Shown here one piece after another: positions 9,035 to 18,694 of a stretch of 64,000 nucleotides of DNA; the first letter of the stretch is position 1; each line of letters opens with the position of its first letter. The notes below the pieces were generated by a model. That model had not been told where the DNA came from and made no database searches. It was given only the letters and a program-made list of their open reading frames with translations. The stretch spans positions 1 to 64,000 of the forward strand of contig CAZJTZ010000012.1 in the NCBI GenBank assembly GCA_964549105.1, in the 5' to 3' direction. Both the position numbers and the translations under genes were made by a program. The stretch is from Hydrogenedens sp964549105 (GTDB lineage Bacteria > Hydrogenedentota > Hydrogenedentia > Hydrogenedentales > Hydrogenedentaceae).

Positions 9035-11656
9035 TCATATCTGTTCAGTTTCGGTCTCTTTTCTTGGTGCGATGCGGACAGAGATAGCCTGGGGCATAAT
9101 CTCAAAGGATGCAGGTAGATAGCCAGGCACATCACCATCCATATCAAGCAAAACCTCTCCTGCTGTATGGGCTGGCATGGCAACAATTTTTTGGGCTTTG
9201 AATACTTTGATTTGAGGATGAGTGAGATGTGTCCCGTTATAAACCCTATTAACATTCCGCAATAATTCAAAGGTCGAAACGCCAGGAATTATAACCACAT
9301 CGAACCAGCCATCATTGATTACTGAGTTGGGCGAGATTTGCATCCCGCTTCCAAAAAATTTTCCGTTGCATATTGCTGCAATCTTAATATTTAACACCTC
9401 ATCAAATTGATTGTCAATTTTCAGACGGACTCGTTTGTTCCGATAAGTTAAGAGAGCCTGGAGCATACCCAGAAAGAATGCCATTTTGCCACTGTATTGT
9501 TTTAGTCGGGTGTATTTATTGACCACATGGTCCGTAACTCCACTCAATCCAAAACTTGCAATATTCACAAAATATCGTGACTCTTCTTTGCCATCAAAAT
9601 TAATAAACTTTACTTTACCCAGGTCGAGCGGATATACGGAAGTTTCTGCCAGATATTCAATTTGTTGGTCAATGTCGAAAGGCCATGCTAATGTTCGTGA
9701 AAAATCTCTGCCTGTGCCTGTGCTGACTATTGCAAATACGGATTCAGGATTTATTAATTTATCATCCTTGAAGAAACCATTTACTACTTCGTTGATTGTG
9801 CCGTCACCACCAGTAGCAATAATTTGTTCATACCCTTCCATTAATGCGTTTCGGGCAAGGATAGTGCCATGACCGGGTCTCTCTGTAAATGCAATCTTGA
9901 CGGGACCAATTGCATGATGAAGTTTTTTCTCAATATCCGGCCAGATTTTGCCTGTCCTGTTGCCCCACGCCCGCGGATTGACAATAACAAAGGTGCGAGC
10001 CCATGAAACAAAGTGAACACGTGCTTTATTGGCTTCCTGTTTACATGTCTCTTCCTGCCATGCAAGCTCGTGTGTTACTAAATTCAATGTTTTGCGAAGT
10101 ACCTGTTCACCCGGGTCGCCTAGATTTCCCATATTGGTTCTACGGAATAACACATCGTTTAAATGCCGTGCCATTTCATCACGCAGAGCGTACACAACCT
10201 GTGCCCCAATCTCATGCCGGGTGTCCGACAAGGGTTGGGCTAATTCGGGGTCGGTGCGTGCTAATTCAATTACCCTGTGCATTTCTGTTCCGTAACTATG
10301 TGCAAGGTTCTCTACAATTTCAGGCGGAAAATCCGAATATTGTTTTTTGGCTTCTTCCAAAAACTCCTGGAACGCTCTAAAATCAGCACCGTATACAGGT
10401 GTCTGTTCAGTTCTACAAGTAGGAGGTGTTGCTTTTAACTTTTCAAACACCTTGTTGACCACGCGTTCTGCTAAGTGTCGTGAAGTCGTCCATTTCCCGC
10501 CTACGGCTGTTATAAGCCCACTACACAAGTCCTGTTCATGGTCGAAAACCTCTGCGGCTCTGCTTGCATTATAAGAATTAAACTCCTCCTCCGTTTCCTG
10601 TGGGTCTTTCTCAACAATGGGCCGTAATCCTGCATAGAAAAACAGAACATCACCACGCCTCAGATTTGCTCCTGAAAGTCCTCGATTAATTGTAGATAAA
10701 AATTCTACCAATTCCCGTTCGCTAACATGGACATTGTCCGGGTCTCCTTGATACACCGTATCCGTTGTGCCTAATAAGGTATAACCCTGCCATGGCAACA
10801 CAAAAAAATGTGTCCCTTTGCCCGGTATAGCAATAGCATACTTACTTGTTAGAGGTTTCGTTAAAACATGGATACCTTTTGAACGAATAATCTTGCGGTC
10901 AGGTTCCTTTTCTGTGGCTAAAGCAATAAGTCGGTCAGCCCAGGGTCCTGTGGCATTGACAACAACTTTCCCTTTTACCTGTGCCTCTTTGCCATCTTCA
11001 CAGTCTACAACCTTCACACCTGTAATACGGTTTCCCCCCCGCAGGAATCCCACTACTTCTGCGTAATTAAGAACAACGGCACCCTGGACAATACTCTGTT
11101 TCAGGCACGCCCATGCCAAACGCTCCGGAGAAAACATCTGATAATCATGAAAGAGCAATGCCTCGCTGAAATCCATATCAGCCAATCGTGGCTCCTCAGA
11201 TAGGATATTATCACGCGATACATGCTTATAACGCGGGATAAATTTGTCCGGGTCAGCCAATTTGTTGCGGTCATAAGAAAGCCAGTCATAGACTTTCAAA
11301 CCTAATGAATACAAAAGCCGCTCCTGAAATTTCTTGCTACTGCGAATAGGAAGAATAAACGGTAAAGAACGGACTAAATGAGGTGCAATTTGAGACCAAA
11401 TCCTCCGCTCCTTTAAAGATTCACGAACCAGACCAATCTCCAGATTTATTAGATAGCGAAGTCCACCGTGGATAAGTTTTGAGGAGGCACCACTGGTAGC
11501 ACTTGCAAAATCTTTCCGTTCCAGTAAAGCCACTTTCAGTCCTCTTAAAGTAGCATCCCGAGCAACACAGGCACCAACAATCCCTCCACCAATTACAATC
11601 AAATCAAATTCATCCGACACCAACTGCTCCCATATCTTTTCACGCAAGAGAGCCAT
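9035..11656 (-). CDS. Fusion: glycerol-3-phosphate dehydrogenase + diacylglycerol-kinase-like domain
   Basis: One open frame of 873 aa joins two lipid-related enzymes. The first about 545 residues are GlpD-like: the FAD-binding motif GGGIVGACVARDATLRG near residue 20, then SGASSKLIHGGLRYL and a GlpD C-terminal helical domain. From about residue 555 the sequence is a DAGK/YegS-type lipid kinase: VIVNPRAWGN, then IATGGDGTINEVVNG (the GGDGT nucleotide loop) and STGTGRDFSRTL. No frameshift is visible at the junction. I prefer the ATG at 11656 over 11662 because GGAG then lies 8 nt upstream. GlpD oxidises glycerol 3-phosphate to DHAP with quinone as acceptor; DAGK makes phosphatidate from diacylglycerol. 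The fusion suggests coupling of glycerol and phospholipid turnover at the membrane, which is inference. Confidence 0.9.
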   Translation of the reverse strand: MALLREKIWEQLVSDEFDLIVIGGGIVGACVARDATLRGLKVALLERKDFASATSGASSKLIHGGLRYLINLEIGLVRESLKERRIWSQIAPHLVRSLPFILPIRSSKKFQERLLYSLGLKVYDWLSYDRNKLADPDKFIPRYKHVSRDNILSEEPRLADMDFSEALLFHDYQMFSPERLAWACLKQSIVQGAVVLNYAEVVGFLRGGNRITGVKVVDCEDGKEAQVKGKVVVNATGPWADRLIALATEKEPDRKIIRSKGIHVLTKPLTSKYAIAIPGKGTHFFVLPWQGYTLLGTTDTVYQGDPDNVHVSERELVEFLSTINRGLSGANLRRGDVLFFYAGLRPIVEKDPQETEEEFNSYNASRAAEVFDHEQDLCSGLITAVGGKWTTSRHLAERVVNKVFEKLKATPPTCRTEQTPVYGADFRAFQEFLEEAKKQYSDFPPEIVENLAHSYGTEMHRVIELARTDPELAQPLSDTRHEIGAQVVYALRDEMARHLNDVLFRRTNMGNLGDPGEQVLRKTLNLVTHELAWQEETCKQEANKARVHFVSWARTFVIVNPRAWGNRTGKIWPDIEKKLHHAIGPVKIAFTERPGHGTILARNALMEGYEQIIATGGDGTINEVVNGFFKDDKLINPESVFAIVSTGTGRDFSRTLAWPFDIDQQIEYLAETSVYPLDLGKVKFINFDGKEESRYFVNIASFGLSGVTDHVVNKYTRLKQYSGKMAFFLGMLQALLTYRNKRVRLKIDNQFDEVLNIKIAAICNGKFFGSGMQISPNSVINDGWFDVVIIPGVSTFELLRNVNRVYNGTHLTHPQIKVFKAQKIVAMPAHTAGEVLLDMDGDVPGYLPASFEIMPQAISVRIAPRKETETEQI

Positions 11657-11784
11657 ATTCATATCTCCATAACAAGTTATGGCAATTGTGATAGTTGTAT
11701 ATCATATATCATATATCATTCAATTCTTACACAATTTTTACTATATTCCCCCCACAGATTTATTATCAAATCAAAAAATGACAG

Positions 11785-11811
11785 TATGTCTTATAGATTC
11801 TATAAGTCCTA
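11785..11811. repeat. Three 9-bp units of the nonamer family
   Basis: ATGTCTTAT, AGATTCTAT and AAGTCCTAT follow one another exactly, ending 9 nt before the stop codon of the comEA-like gene (minus strand). A run of six T follows. Confidence 0.6.
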
Positions 11812-11820
11812 TTTTTTCTG

Positions 11821-12696
11821 TTATGGAGAAACGGTAATAAAGGGGCGAATCTTTTCAAAACGCTTCGGTCCTATTCCCGGAACCTGTAATAAATCCTCTG
11901 CTCGCTGAAAAGGCTGATTCTCACGATAGGAAATCATCGCCCTCGCTAATACAGGTCCTATCCCCGGTAAACTCTCTAATTCCTCCTGGCTCGCATGGTT
12001 AATATCTATCAGACCCTCTGCACTGGACTGCTCTTTTGACAGTGGGGAAGAAACCGAACTCGGCATCTCTTTGTCCAGACCCCTCGAAGGAGTACCACCA
12101 GAAATGTCGTCGTAATAACCCCCCTCGGATATAACCGAACCTCTGGGATGAGACAGTCCCCGGGCAGAAAGTCGTTGCCCATCAAACTCTACCTTCTGTC
12201 GCTCAGGAATAACTACGGTCGTCCCATCAAACAATAACGCCGCAATGTTCAAATACCGAAGTTCCGCACTATCCCGAGCCCCTCCCGCTATGTCTATAAG
12301 TTCCTGCAAACGCGTCCCTTCTACCACCCAATACAACCCCGGCTTCTGAACGGCTCCTTGAATGCCTACCCCAATTACACGGGGACTTTCTCCCTCCTGA
12401 GGAGAATTTATCGCCTTCTCGGTATCAGATAAAGACGGCGATGAATCTTTGTGGATAACCTCGCTTGTCTGTTCTGTCTCTTTTGCTGGTGTAATTGTCG
12501 GTAACGGAGTAGAAAAATGGCTCACTTCTTGGGATGTATCGCTACTATTCTCCTGATGGCTTGCCTGTCCTGTACTTGTATCCTCCGATTCGTAGTAGTA
12601 AATACCCATCCCACCACATACCCCAACCAGCACAATTATCCCCGCAAGAACATATCTCCCGTAATACCACTCCACATCGCTCATAACCACACGCAT
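11821..12696 (-). CDS. comEA: ComEA-like SLBB / helix-hairpin-helix protein
   Basis: A 291-aa membrane-anchored protein. One N-terminal membrane helix (about residues 13-33) is followed by a long Ser/Thr/Pro/Glu-rich linker. An SLBB domain (about 105-165) begins GVGIQGAVQKPGLY and contains LQELIDIAGGA. At the C-terminus (about 228-290) lies a tandem helix-hairpin-helix with LESLPGIGPVLARAMISYR and LLQVPGIGPKRFEKI. This order is that of ComEA, the double-stranded DNA receptor for natural transformation outside the inner membrane. Its start has AGGGGAT and AGGC upstream. No other competence gene adjoins it, but a pilin-like operon is present at 39.6 kb. A general DNA-binding envelope protein is the alternative. 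Confidence 0.85.
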   Translation of the reverse strand: MRVVMSDVEWYYGRYVLAGIIVLVGVCGGMGIYYYESEDTSTGQASHQENSSDTSQEVSHFSTPLPTITPAKETEQTSEVIHKDSSPSLSDTEKAINSPQEGESPRVIGVGIQGAVQKPGLYWVVEGTRLQELIDIAGGARDSAELRYLNIAALLFDGTTVVIPERQKVEFDGQRLSARGLSHPRGSVISEGGYYDDISGGTPSRGLDKEMPSSVSSPLSKEQSSAEGLIDINHASQEELESLPGIGPVLARAMISYRENQPFQRAEDLLQVPGIGPKRFEKIRPFITVSP

Positions 12697-12812
12697 TTGC
12701 CTATCCCCTATAATCTTGTTACTTCAATATAATTTCTAATGGATTGAACACAATGCTAATTTCATATTCTACTCAATCACCAACTGTCATTTCCCTTTCC
12801 TCTAATCGCTAT

Positions 12813-12839
12813 ATGACTTATACGACTTATACAATATAT
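12813..12839. repeat. Three 9-bp units of the nonamer family
   Basis: ATGACTTAT, ACGACTTAT and ACAATATAT abut in the 221-bp gap between argH and the comEA-like gene. No promoter or terminator is clear in this gap otherwise. Confidence 0.55.
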
Positions 12840-12917
12840 AAAACAGATGTTGGATAGAAGAAATCAGAATAATTATAATATCTTCACCTATTAAAAAATA
12901 ATTTTATTACGGAGAGA

Positions 12918-14291
12918 TTAGAGTAGTTGTTTTTTTGCCTTTTTCAAGGCGTTTTTGACCTGGAGAGAACTGGTGCCTCCGGGTGAATTTCGGCGTTGGA
13001 CAATGTTTTTGTGTTGAAGGATTAGATAAACATCGTCGTTGAACAAAGGCGAAAATACCTTGTATTCGTCTAATTGTAGTTCTTGCAAAGATTTTTGTGT
13101 TTTGATTGCATAAAGAACTATTTTCCCTACAACGGAATGTGCATCGCGGAAACTTACTCCTCGTTCCACCAGATAATCTGCGAGGTCTGTGGCTTCCATA
13201 TATCCCAGGTCGAGGGCTCTTTGAATGTTTTCTTTCCGGACATTTATAGAATCTACCATTTTTATACAAACGGTTAGAGAAGTTTCTACAGTATCTGCTG
13301 TATCAAAGGCAGATTGTTTATCCTCCTGCAAATCACGATTGTAGGTAAGAGGCAAACTTTTCATAAGGGTAAGCAACGAAAAGAGATTGCCATAGACCCT
13401 GCCTGTTTTCCCACGGACAAGTTCAGCCACATCGGGATTTTTCTTTTGGGGCATGATACTTGAACCTGTGGTAAAGGCATCACCAATCTCGATAAAACCA
13501 AATAACGGATTTGACCAGATAATTAGTTCTTCACACCAACGGGACAGGTGCATCATAAGTAGGGCACAATGGCTACAAAATTCAATAAGGAAGTCGCGGT
13601 CAGAAACAGCGTCCATGCTGTTTGCACATAATTGCTCAAATCCAAGTTCTTTGGCTACGAATTGAGGGTCAATGGGATGGGGTGTTCCTGCTAAAGCGGC
13701 TGCACCTAAGGGAAGGGTATTCACGCGTGGGCGTAGTTCTCTGAAACGGTTCTTATCGCGTTGAAACATTTCAAAATAGGCTAAGTAATGATGTGCAAGC
13801 AAGACGGGCTGGGCAGGTTGTAAATGTGTAAAGCCGGGTATAATCACATCGAGATTCGTTTCTGCAAATTGTATCAGGGCTTTCTGGAATTGGTTTATCA
13901 AATCTACAATAGTATCTATCTGTGCCCGCGTCCATAATCGTATGTCTGTGGCAATCTGGTCATTTCGACTCCTTGCCGTGTGAAGTTTTTTACCGCACTC
14001 CCCAATTTTTTCGATAAGGGCATGTTCAATATTGGTATGCACATCTTCTAAAGCAGGATTCCATGTAAATTTTCCGAGTTCTATTTCTTTTAGAATACCC
14101 ATCAATCCACGAACAATTTTTTGGGCATCTTTAGCAGAAATGATTCCTTGTTTCCCTAACATTTTTGTATGGGCAATGCTTGCCTGAATATCAAACAAGG
14201 CTAATCGGAAATCATAATGCACTGAAGCCGTAAATGATTCCACCGTTGGGTCTGTTTTTTCTTGAAACCTACCACCCCATTGCTTGCTCAT
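12918..14291 (-). CDS. argH: Argininosuccinate lyase
   Basis: A 457-aa cytosolic enzyme that cleaves argininosuccinate to arginine and fumarate, the last step of arginine synthesis. The N-terminus KQWGGRFQEKTDPTVE is typical, HTARSRNDQIATDIRLW matches the conserved substrate region, and the fumarase/lyase signature GSSIMPQKKNPD is at about residue 277 with the catalytic Ser just before it. Length is normal for ArgH. The ATG has GGAG 10 nt upstream. It lies 13 nt after wecC, so it is probably co-transcribed with the wec genes although the pathways are unrelated; no other arg gene is in the window. Confidence 0.96.
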   Translation of the reverse strand: MSKQWGGRFQEKTDPTVESFTASVHYDFRLALFDIQASIAHTKMLGKQGIISAKDAQKIVRGLMGILKEIELGKFTWNPALEDVHTNIEHALIEKIGECGKKLHTARSRNDQIATDIRLWTRAQIDTIVDLINQFQKALIQFAETNLDVIIPGFTHLQPAQPVLLAHHYLAYFEMFQRDKNRFRELRPRVNTLPLGAAALAGTPHPIDPQFVAKELGFEQLCANSMDAVSDRDFLIEFCSHCALLMMHLSRWCEELIIWSNPLFGFIEIGDAFTTGSSIMPQKKNPDVAELVRGKTGRVYGNLFSLLTLMKSLPLTYNRDLQEDKQSAFDTADTVETSLTVCIKMVDSINVRKENIQRALDLGYMEATDLADYLVERGVSFRDAHSVVGKIVLYAIKTQKSLQELQLDEYKVFSPLFNDDVYLILQHKNIVQRRNSPGGTSSLQVKNALKKAKKQLL

Positions 14292-14304
14292 GGTTTTGTC
14301 TCCA

Positions 14305-15567
14305 CTAAATTTGGTTGCCTACTCCTAATGTTATCACAGAGAAACCTCGGCTTGTCCATTCAGAACGATTTAGTAAGTTATGTGTGTCCAGCACTATTTT
14401 ATTTCGCATAAGGTTTTGGGCTTTATCAATATCTATACTCTTGAACTCATCATGGGCAGTGAGTATAACCATACAATCTGCGTTTTCCAGTGCATCTTCT
14501 AACGATAACAAAGAGATTGGAGAATGTTGCACATGCGGGTCGCAAACAGTGATATTGTAACCTTTGAGTTGAAGTAGACTATACACATGGAGAGATGGGC
14601 TTTCGCGTATGTCGTCCACATTTCCTTTGTATGCTAAACCTAACAGCGCAATTCTGGGCTTTTCAATGCCCTCCACTAATCGCTCAATCTTTTGCACAAT
14701 AAATGCGGGCATACTATCATTCCGTTCCCGAGCCATGCGGATAATCTTTGCCTCGTCTGGAAATTCTTCCACAAGGAACCATGGGTCAACGGATATACAA
14801 TGTCCACCTACGCCGGGTCCTGCACTATGCAAATGAACCCGGGGATGACGATTGGCTAACTCTGCTACCTCCCAATAACTGATACCTAACTGTTCACACA
14901 AAATTGCCGATTCATTGGCAAGGGCAATGTTTACATCGCGATAAGTATTTTCTATTAACTTCACCATTTCCGCGGTTGTCGCATCGGTAAGTAAAATTTT
15001 CCCCTCCACGAAAGAGGAATATATCTTCTTTGCTTTTTCTGCACATTGGGGAGTAATTCCACCAATAACCCTGTCGTTATGTATAAGTTCGTGTAAAATT
15101 TTGCCCGGCAGAACGCGTTCAGGACAATGTGCTACATGTAGTTCTGTTCCCACCTTCAATCCTGATTTTTCAAGAATAGGAACAAGTAAATTTTTGCATG
15201 TTCCGGGAGGTGATGTGGATTCGAGAATGACCAGATTTCCCTTTTTGAGGTAGGGGACAATACTCATCGCAGCAGATTTGACAAAAGCCATATCTGCCCG
15301 TTTCTCTTCTGTGATAGGTGTTGGAACAGCAATAATGAAGGTATCTGCATAAGTAGGTTCTATCTGTGCACGAAGTCTGCCTGAAGCAATACCTGCTTGC
15401 ACCATTGTTTGTAAACCGGGTTCTTCAATATGAATTTCGCCACGGTTAATTATTTCAACAATGCGTTCTGAAATGTCAACACCTATTACTTGATAGCCAC
15501 TGGTAGAAAGCATACTTGCTGTGGGTAAACCAATATAACCTAAACCGAGAACACAAATTGTTTCCAT
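14305..15567 (-). CDS. wecC: UDP-N-acetyl-D-mannosamine dehydrogenase
   Basis: A 420-aa NAD-dependent dehydrogenase predicted to oxidise UDP-ManNAc to UDP-ManNAcA. The Rossmann motif GLGYIGLPTA is at the N-terminus, the central region has ESTSPPGTCKN, and GPGVGGHCISVDPWFL is the family motif seen in WecC. The catalytic Cys is in that last motif's environment. The C-terminal NAD-sugar domain ALLGLAYKGNVDDIRESP is intact. The start codon follows the wecB stop directly (TAGATG), with AGGAG 7 nt upstream inside wecB, so the pair is translationally coupled. Related UDP-sugar dehydrogenases (GlcNAc or glucose 6-dehydrogenases) are alternatives, but the wecB neighbour favours ManNAcA. Confidence 0.92.
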   Translation of the reverse strand: METICVLGLGYIGLPTASMLSTSGYQVIGVDISERIVEIINRGEIHIEEPGLQTMVQAGIASGRLRAQIEPTYADTFIIAVPTPITEEKRADMAFVKSAAMSIVPYLKKGNLVILESTSPPGTCKNLLVPILEKSGLKVGTELHVAHCPERVLPGKILHELIHNDRVIGGITPQCAEKAKKIYSSFVEGKILLTDATTAEMVKLIENTYRDVNIALANESAILCEQLGISYWEVAELANRHPRVHLHSAGPGVGGHCISVDPWFLVEEFPDEAKIIRMARERNDSMPAFIVQKIERLVEGIEKPRIALLGLAYKGNVDDIRESPSLHVYSLLQLKGYNITVCDPHVQHSPISLLSLEDALENADCMVILTAHDEFKSIDIDKAQNLMRNKIVLDTHNLLNRSEWTSRGFSVITLGVGNQI

Positions 15568-16689
15568 CTACAACTCCTTGTTTGAAAATTGAGTAATTAA
15601 ATGCTGGGCAATTCGTTTTCCTGCTTTTCCATCACCATAAGGATTTATCTTATTTGCCATGTTTTGATACATCTCTTTGTCATCAAGCAATTTCTGGACA
15701 GACTTAACAATTCGGTCATAATGCGGACCGACCAGTAAGGCTGTTCCTGCCTGCACGGCTTCAGGTCGCTCTGTAACATCTCTTAAAACAAGCACAGGTT
15801 TGCCTAATGATGGAGATTCTTCTTGTATACCTCCTGAATCGGTAAGTATCAAATAACATTTTTTTAATATGTGAACAAATGGGACATATTCTAATGGAGG
15901 TATAAGATGAACCCGCTCTTTTTGGTCAAGGAACTTTTTTACAGAAGCCATAACATTGGGATTGGGATGGACAGGAAACAATACCTCTATATCCTCATTT
16001 TTATCCACTAAATCTGAAACGGCATGGAAAATCTCATCCATAGGTTGACCAAAACTTTCTCTACGATGTGCGGTTAGAACAATTAATCGCCGATCTTTAC
16101 CCAATCGCGATAATAACTCGTCCTGGAACTGATATGGTTTTTCTGCAATATACAAAAGTGCATCAATTCCTGTATTTCCTGTTACGATAATTTTATGTTC
16201 ATCTATATGCTCAGAAAGCAAGTTTTTTTTAGCCTGCTCGGTTGGTGCATAGAGAAAATCGCCCATCGCGTCCACCAGCCTACGATTAACTTCTTCAGGA
16301 AAAGGATGATACTTGTCATAAGTTCGCAATCCTGCTTCTACATGTCCAATAGGAATCTTCTGATAATAACTCGCCAATGCCGATGATAAGGTAGTAGTTG
16401 TATCACCATGAACCAGGACTACATCTGGCTTTGTATTTGTCAATACTTCGGATAGTTTTTCTAAAATGCGCGAGGTAATCTCTGGCAATGTCTGACCCGG
16501 GGTCATAATATTTAAATCATAACTTACGGGCAAATTAAATGAACGAATTACCTGGTCAAGCAATTCACGATGCTGGGCAGTAAGACAAACAATAGGTTGC
16601 ACCTTTTCAGAAGCCTCCTGAAGTGCAAGGACTACTGGTGCCATTTTTATTGCTTCAGGTCGAGTTCCTATAATTATCAAGACTTTCAT
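15568..16689 (-). CDS. wecB: UDP-N-acetylglucosamine 2-epimerase (non-hydrolysing)
   Basis: A 373-aa cytosolic enzyme that interconverts UDP-GlcNAc and UDP-ManNAc. The N-terminus IIGTRPEAIKMAPVV, the central VHGDTTTTLSSALA and VEAGLRTYDKYHPFPEE, and the C-terminal LTDSGGIQEE are all hallmark family segments. Length is typical. Shine-Dalgarno signal is weak. Together with wecC it supplies UDP-ManNAcA for a surface polysaccharide; the rightward heparinase-like and O-antigen-ligase genes across the divergent gap fit the same pathway. Confidence 0.96.
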   Translation of the reverse strand: MKVLIIIGTRPEAIKMAPVVLALQEASEKVQPIVCLTAQHRELLDQVIRSFNLPVSYDLNIMTPGQTLPEITSRILEKLSEVLTNTKPDVVLVHGDTTTTLSSALASYYQKIPIGHVEAGLRTYDKYHPFPEEVNRRLVDAMGDFLYAPTEQAKKNLLSEHIDEHKIIVTGNTGIDALLYIAEKPYQFQDELLSRLGKDRRLIVLTAHRRESFGQPMDEIFHAVSDLVDKNEDIEVLFPVHPNPNVMASVKKFLDQKERVHLIPPLEYVPFVHILKKCYLILTDSGGIQEESPSLGKPVLVLRDVTERPEAVQAGTALLVGPHYDRIVKSVQKLLDDKEMYQNMANKINPYGDGKAGKRIAQHLITQFSNKEL

Positions 16690-16772
16690 TAAAACAAAAC
16701 ACCATCTATTAAAGATTTAACTTAACTTTCATTAAGACATCACGATACCAAAACCGATGGGGTATTATAAAC

Positions 16773-16787
16773 AAATAACCGTTATTT
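16773..16787. promoter_or_regulatory. 15-bp inverted repeat between divergent polysaccharide genes
   Basis: AAATAAC-C-GTTATTT is a perfect inverted repeat with a one-base centre, located in the gap between wecB (leftward) and the heparinase-like gene (rightward). A shared operator is possible. In such AT-rich DNA it may also be chance. Confidence 0.25.
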
Positions 16788-16894
16788 AGGAAAATGAAGA
16801 ATTTTTTTAGGCTGAGAAACTCATTTGTTGATTGAAAAGCATTTATAATATAGACAAACAATAAGTTTAGTAATAACCATTCAGGGAAATTTAT

Positions 16895-18694
16895 GTGAAG
16901 ATTTCGCCATTAACAAAAGTAATTCGCACAGTTTGGTATTACAAGCCTGAGCAATTAGGTTGGTATGTATATTATCGTTTGAGGAAACACCTACCCATAA
17001 GTCTATGGCTTGGGGAAGGGAGATTGCCTCAATTGAAAACAGATACAGAAAGGCTAAATGCCTACTTAAAATATGCTCAGAATTGGGCAACAGTTCAAGA
17101 AGACCTAACATCTCGGGCAAACGCTATACTTGCAGGGTGTATTGAATATGCAGGAGAACAAGCCAAATTAGAAGATTTGTTTCAAAAGAAAATGACAAAT
17201 CTATCTCCTCTGGCGAGGTATGGATTGCATAGTTTTGACTTTTTATGGGACCTTTGTCTGGCTTACTTACAACATCCAGATAGCCGTTATTCAGATTTTG
17301 CGAAAAACTGTGTTCGTGAATGGATTCAGAAACATCCAACAGGGATGGCTGTCTCCTGGGAGCCATATCCTACATCTTATCGTATTCGCTACTGGATTTT
17401 GGCAATGCACTTGTGGCAATGGGATGATAAGGAGATTTTAGATTCATTAACAGTGCAAACGAAGTGGCTATACAAATCTATCGAATATCATTTAAGAGCA
17501 AATCATGTGATACAAAACTTATGTGGGCTTATTATCAGTTCTGCCTTACTCTTTCCAGAATATTTACCTGAGTTATTAAAAAAATTAGAGAAAGAATTGA
17601 ATGAGCAAATCCTTGATGATGGTGGACATTATGAGCGTTGCCCAATGTATCATCTGCATGTGCTTCTGGATTTATTACCTGTTGTAGCGATTCTTGACCA
17701 AGTGCCTGAATTTTTGATTGCTGCTGTAAAAAAAATGGTTCACTTTCTGAAGCATTTAACTTTGACTGACGGAGATATACCTCTGTTCGGGGACTCGGTG
17801 CATGGACATTTCCCACCTGCAACGGAAATTCTTCAAGTGGCTACAAAGTATATCGCTCTAAATGAACAAACACCTTATGAAAAATCTTTATCATTTCCAC
17901 AATCAGGTTATTATTTATTCAAAAACTTACATGATACCCCTCCTTTTGAAGTAGTTATAAGGGCAGGAGAAGCGGGCCCTCCATATCAGTTAGCTCATGC
18001 GCACTGCGACCAATTGAGTTATGAATTATTAATAGATGGTAGAAGGGTTATTGTAGATTCAGGAATTCATGGATATGCTGGCAGTGAGTTTCGCCAGTTT
18101 CAGCGTAGCACTTGTGCACATAACAGTATATACATAGAAGGAGAGGAACAATTAGAATACTGGGGCACTTTTCGTGTTGCACGGAGGGGCAAAACAGAGG
18201 TTGTATTGTGGGAACGGTTTGAAGATGGACAGTTGTTTGCAGGTAAGTATCATTATTTTACAGGGTCAGAGCATCTACGCATATTTTATATTCTTCCTGC
18301 TCAAGGAATTCTCTGCTGGGATTGGGTAAAATCATCTAAAAAAAAGCCTATTTACAACTTAATCCATTTTCATCCTTCCTTTGAAGTAAAAATTAACAAT
18401 TCATTTGTTTTTCTATACTGTGATAAAATAAAACTGCAAATTGTCCCTATCGAAGATGAAGAAATAGAAACAATATGTGGCTGCCGTAGTCCAATGCAAG
18501 GATGGTATTCGGAAAGGTTTTCTGAAGTTTTATCTAATCCTACTATTGTTTTGAAAAAAAATTCTTTAGAAAATTCTCTAATAAAAAGTGGCTATTGGAT
18601 TTCTTTTAATGGTGAAGAAATTAGTTACTCGAAAGGAATCATTCAACAATGGGTAGAAAAAATCGAGAAAAAAATACTCAAAAAGAAGTGGTAG
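16895..18694 (+). CDS. Heparinase II/III-family protein
   Basis: A 599-aa protein with the architecture of heparinase II/III-like polysaccharide lyases: an N-terminal alpha-toroid (about residues 40-330) and a C-terminal beta-sandwich domain. The conserved region AHAHCDQLSYELLIDGRRV at about residue 368, followed by VDSGIHGYAG and STCAHNSIYIEG, marks the family. The frame opens at a GTG with AGGGAAA upstream. There is no signal peptide, so it would act in the cytoplasm or be exported by another route. In polysaccharide loci such proteins often accompany the ligase and are taken to trim or modify uronic-acid polymers; ManNAcA-containing glycan from WecBC is a possible substrate (inference). 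It overlaps the next gene by 46 nt. Confidence 0.85.
   Translation: MKISPLTKVIRTVWYYKPEQLGWYVYYRLRKHLPISLWLGEGRLPQLKTDTERLNAYLKYAQNWATVQEDLTSRANAILAGCIEYAGEQAKLEDLFQKKMTNLSPLARYGLHSFDFLWDLCLAYLQHPDSRYSDFAKNCVREWIQKHPTGMAVSWEPYPTSYRIRYWILAMHLWQWDDKEILDSLTVQTKWLYKSIEYHLRANHVIQNLCGLIISSALLFPEYLPELLKKLEKELNEQILDDGGHYERCPMYHLHVLLDLLPVVAILDQVPEFLIAAVKKMVHFLKHLTLTDGDIPLFGDSVHGHFPPATEILQVATKYIALNEQTPYEKSLSFPQSGYYLFKNLHDTPPFEVVIRAGEAGPPYQLAHAHCDQLSYELLIDGRRVIVDSGIHGYAGSEFRQFQRSTCAHNSIYIEGEEQLEYWGTFRVARRGKTEVVLWERFEDGQLFAGKYHYFTGSEHLRIFYILPAQGILCWDWVKSSKKKPIYNLIHFHPSFEVKINNSFVFLYCDKIKLQIVPIEDEEIETICGCRSPMQGWYSERFSEVLSNPTIVLKKNSLENSLIKSGYWISFNGEEISYSKGIIQQWVEKIEKKILKKKW

Noticed and set aside
10003..10380. 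125-codon plus-strand frame
   Set aside because: Antisense to the GlpD part of the fusion; no start signal or domain.
12907..13269. 120-codon minus-strand frame
   Set aside because: Lies entirely within argH in another frame and is Arg/Pro/Ser-rich without a pattern; argH motifs are decisive.
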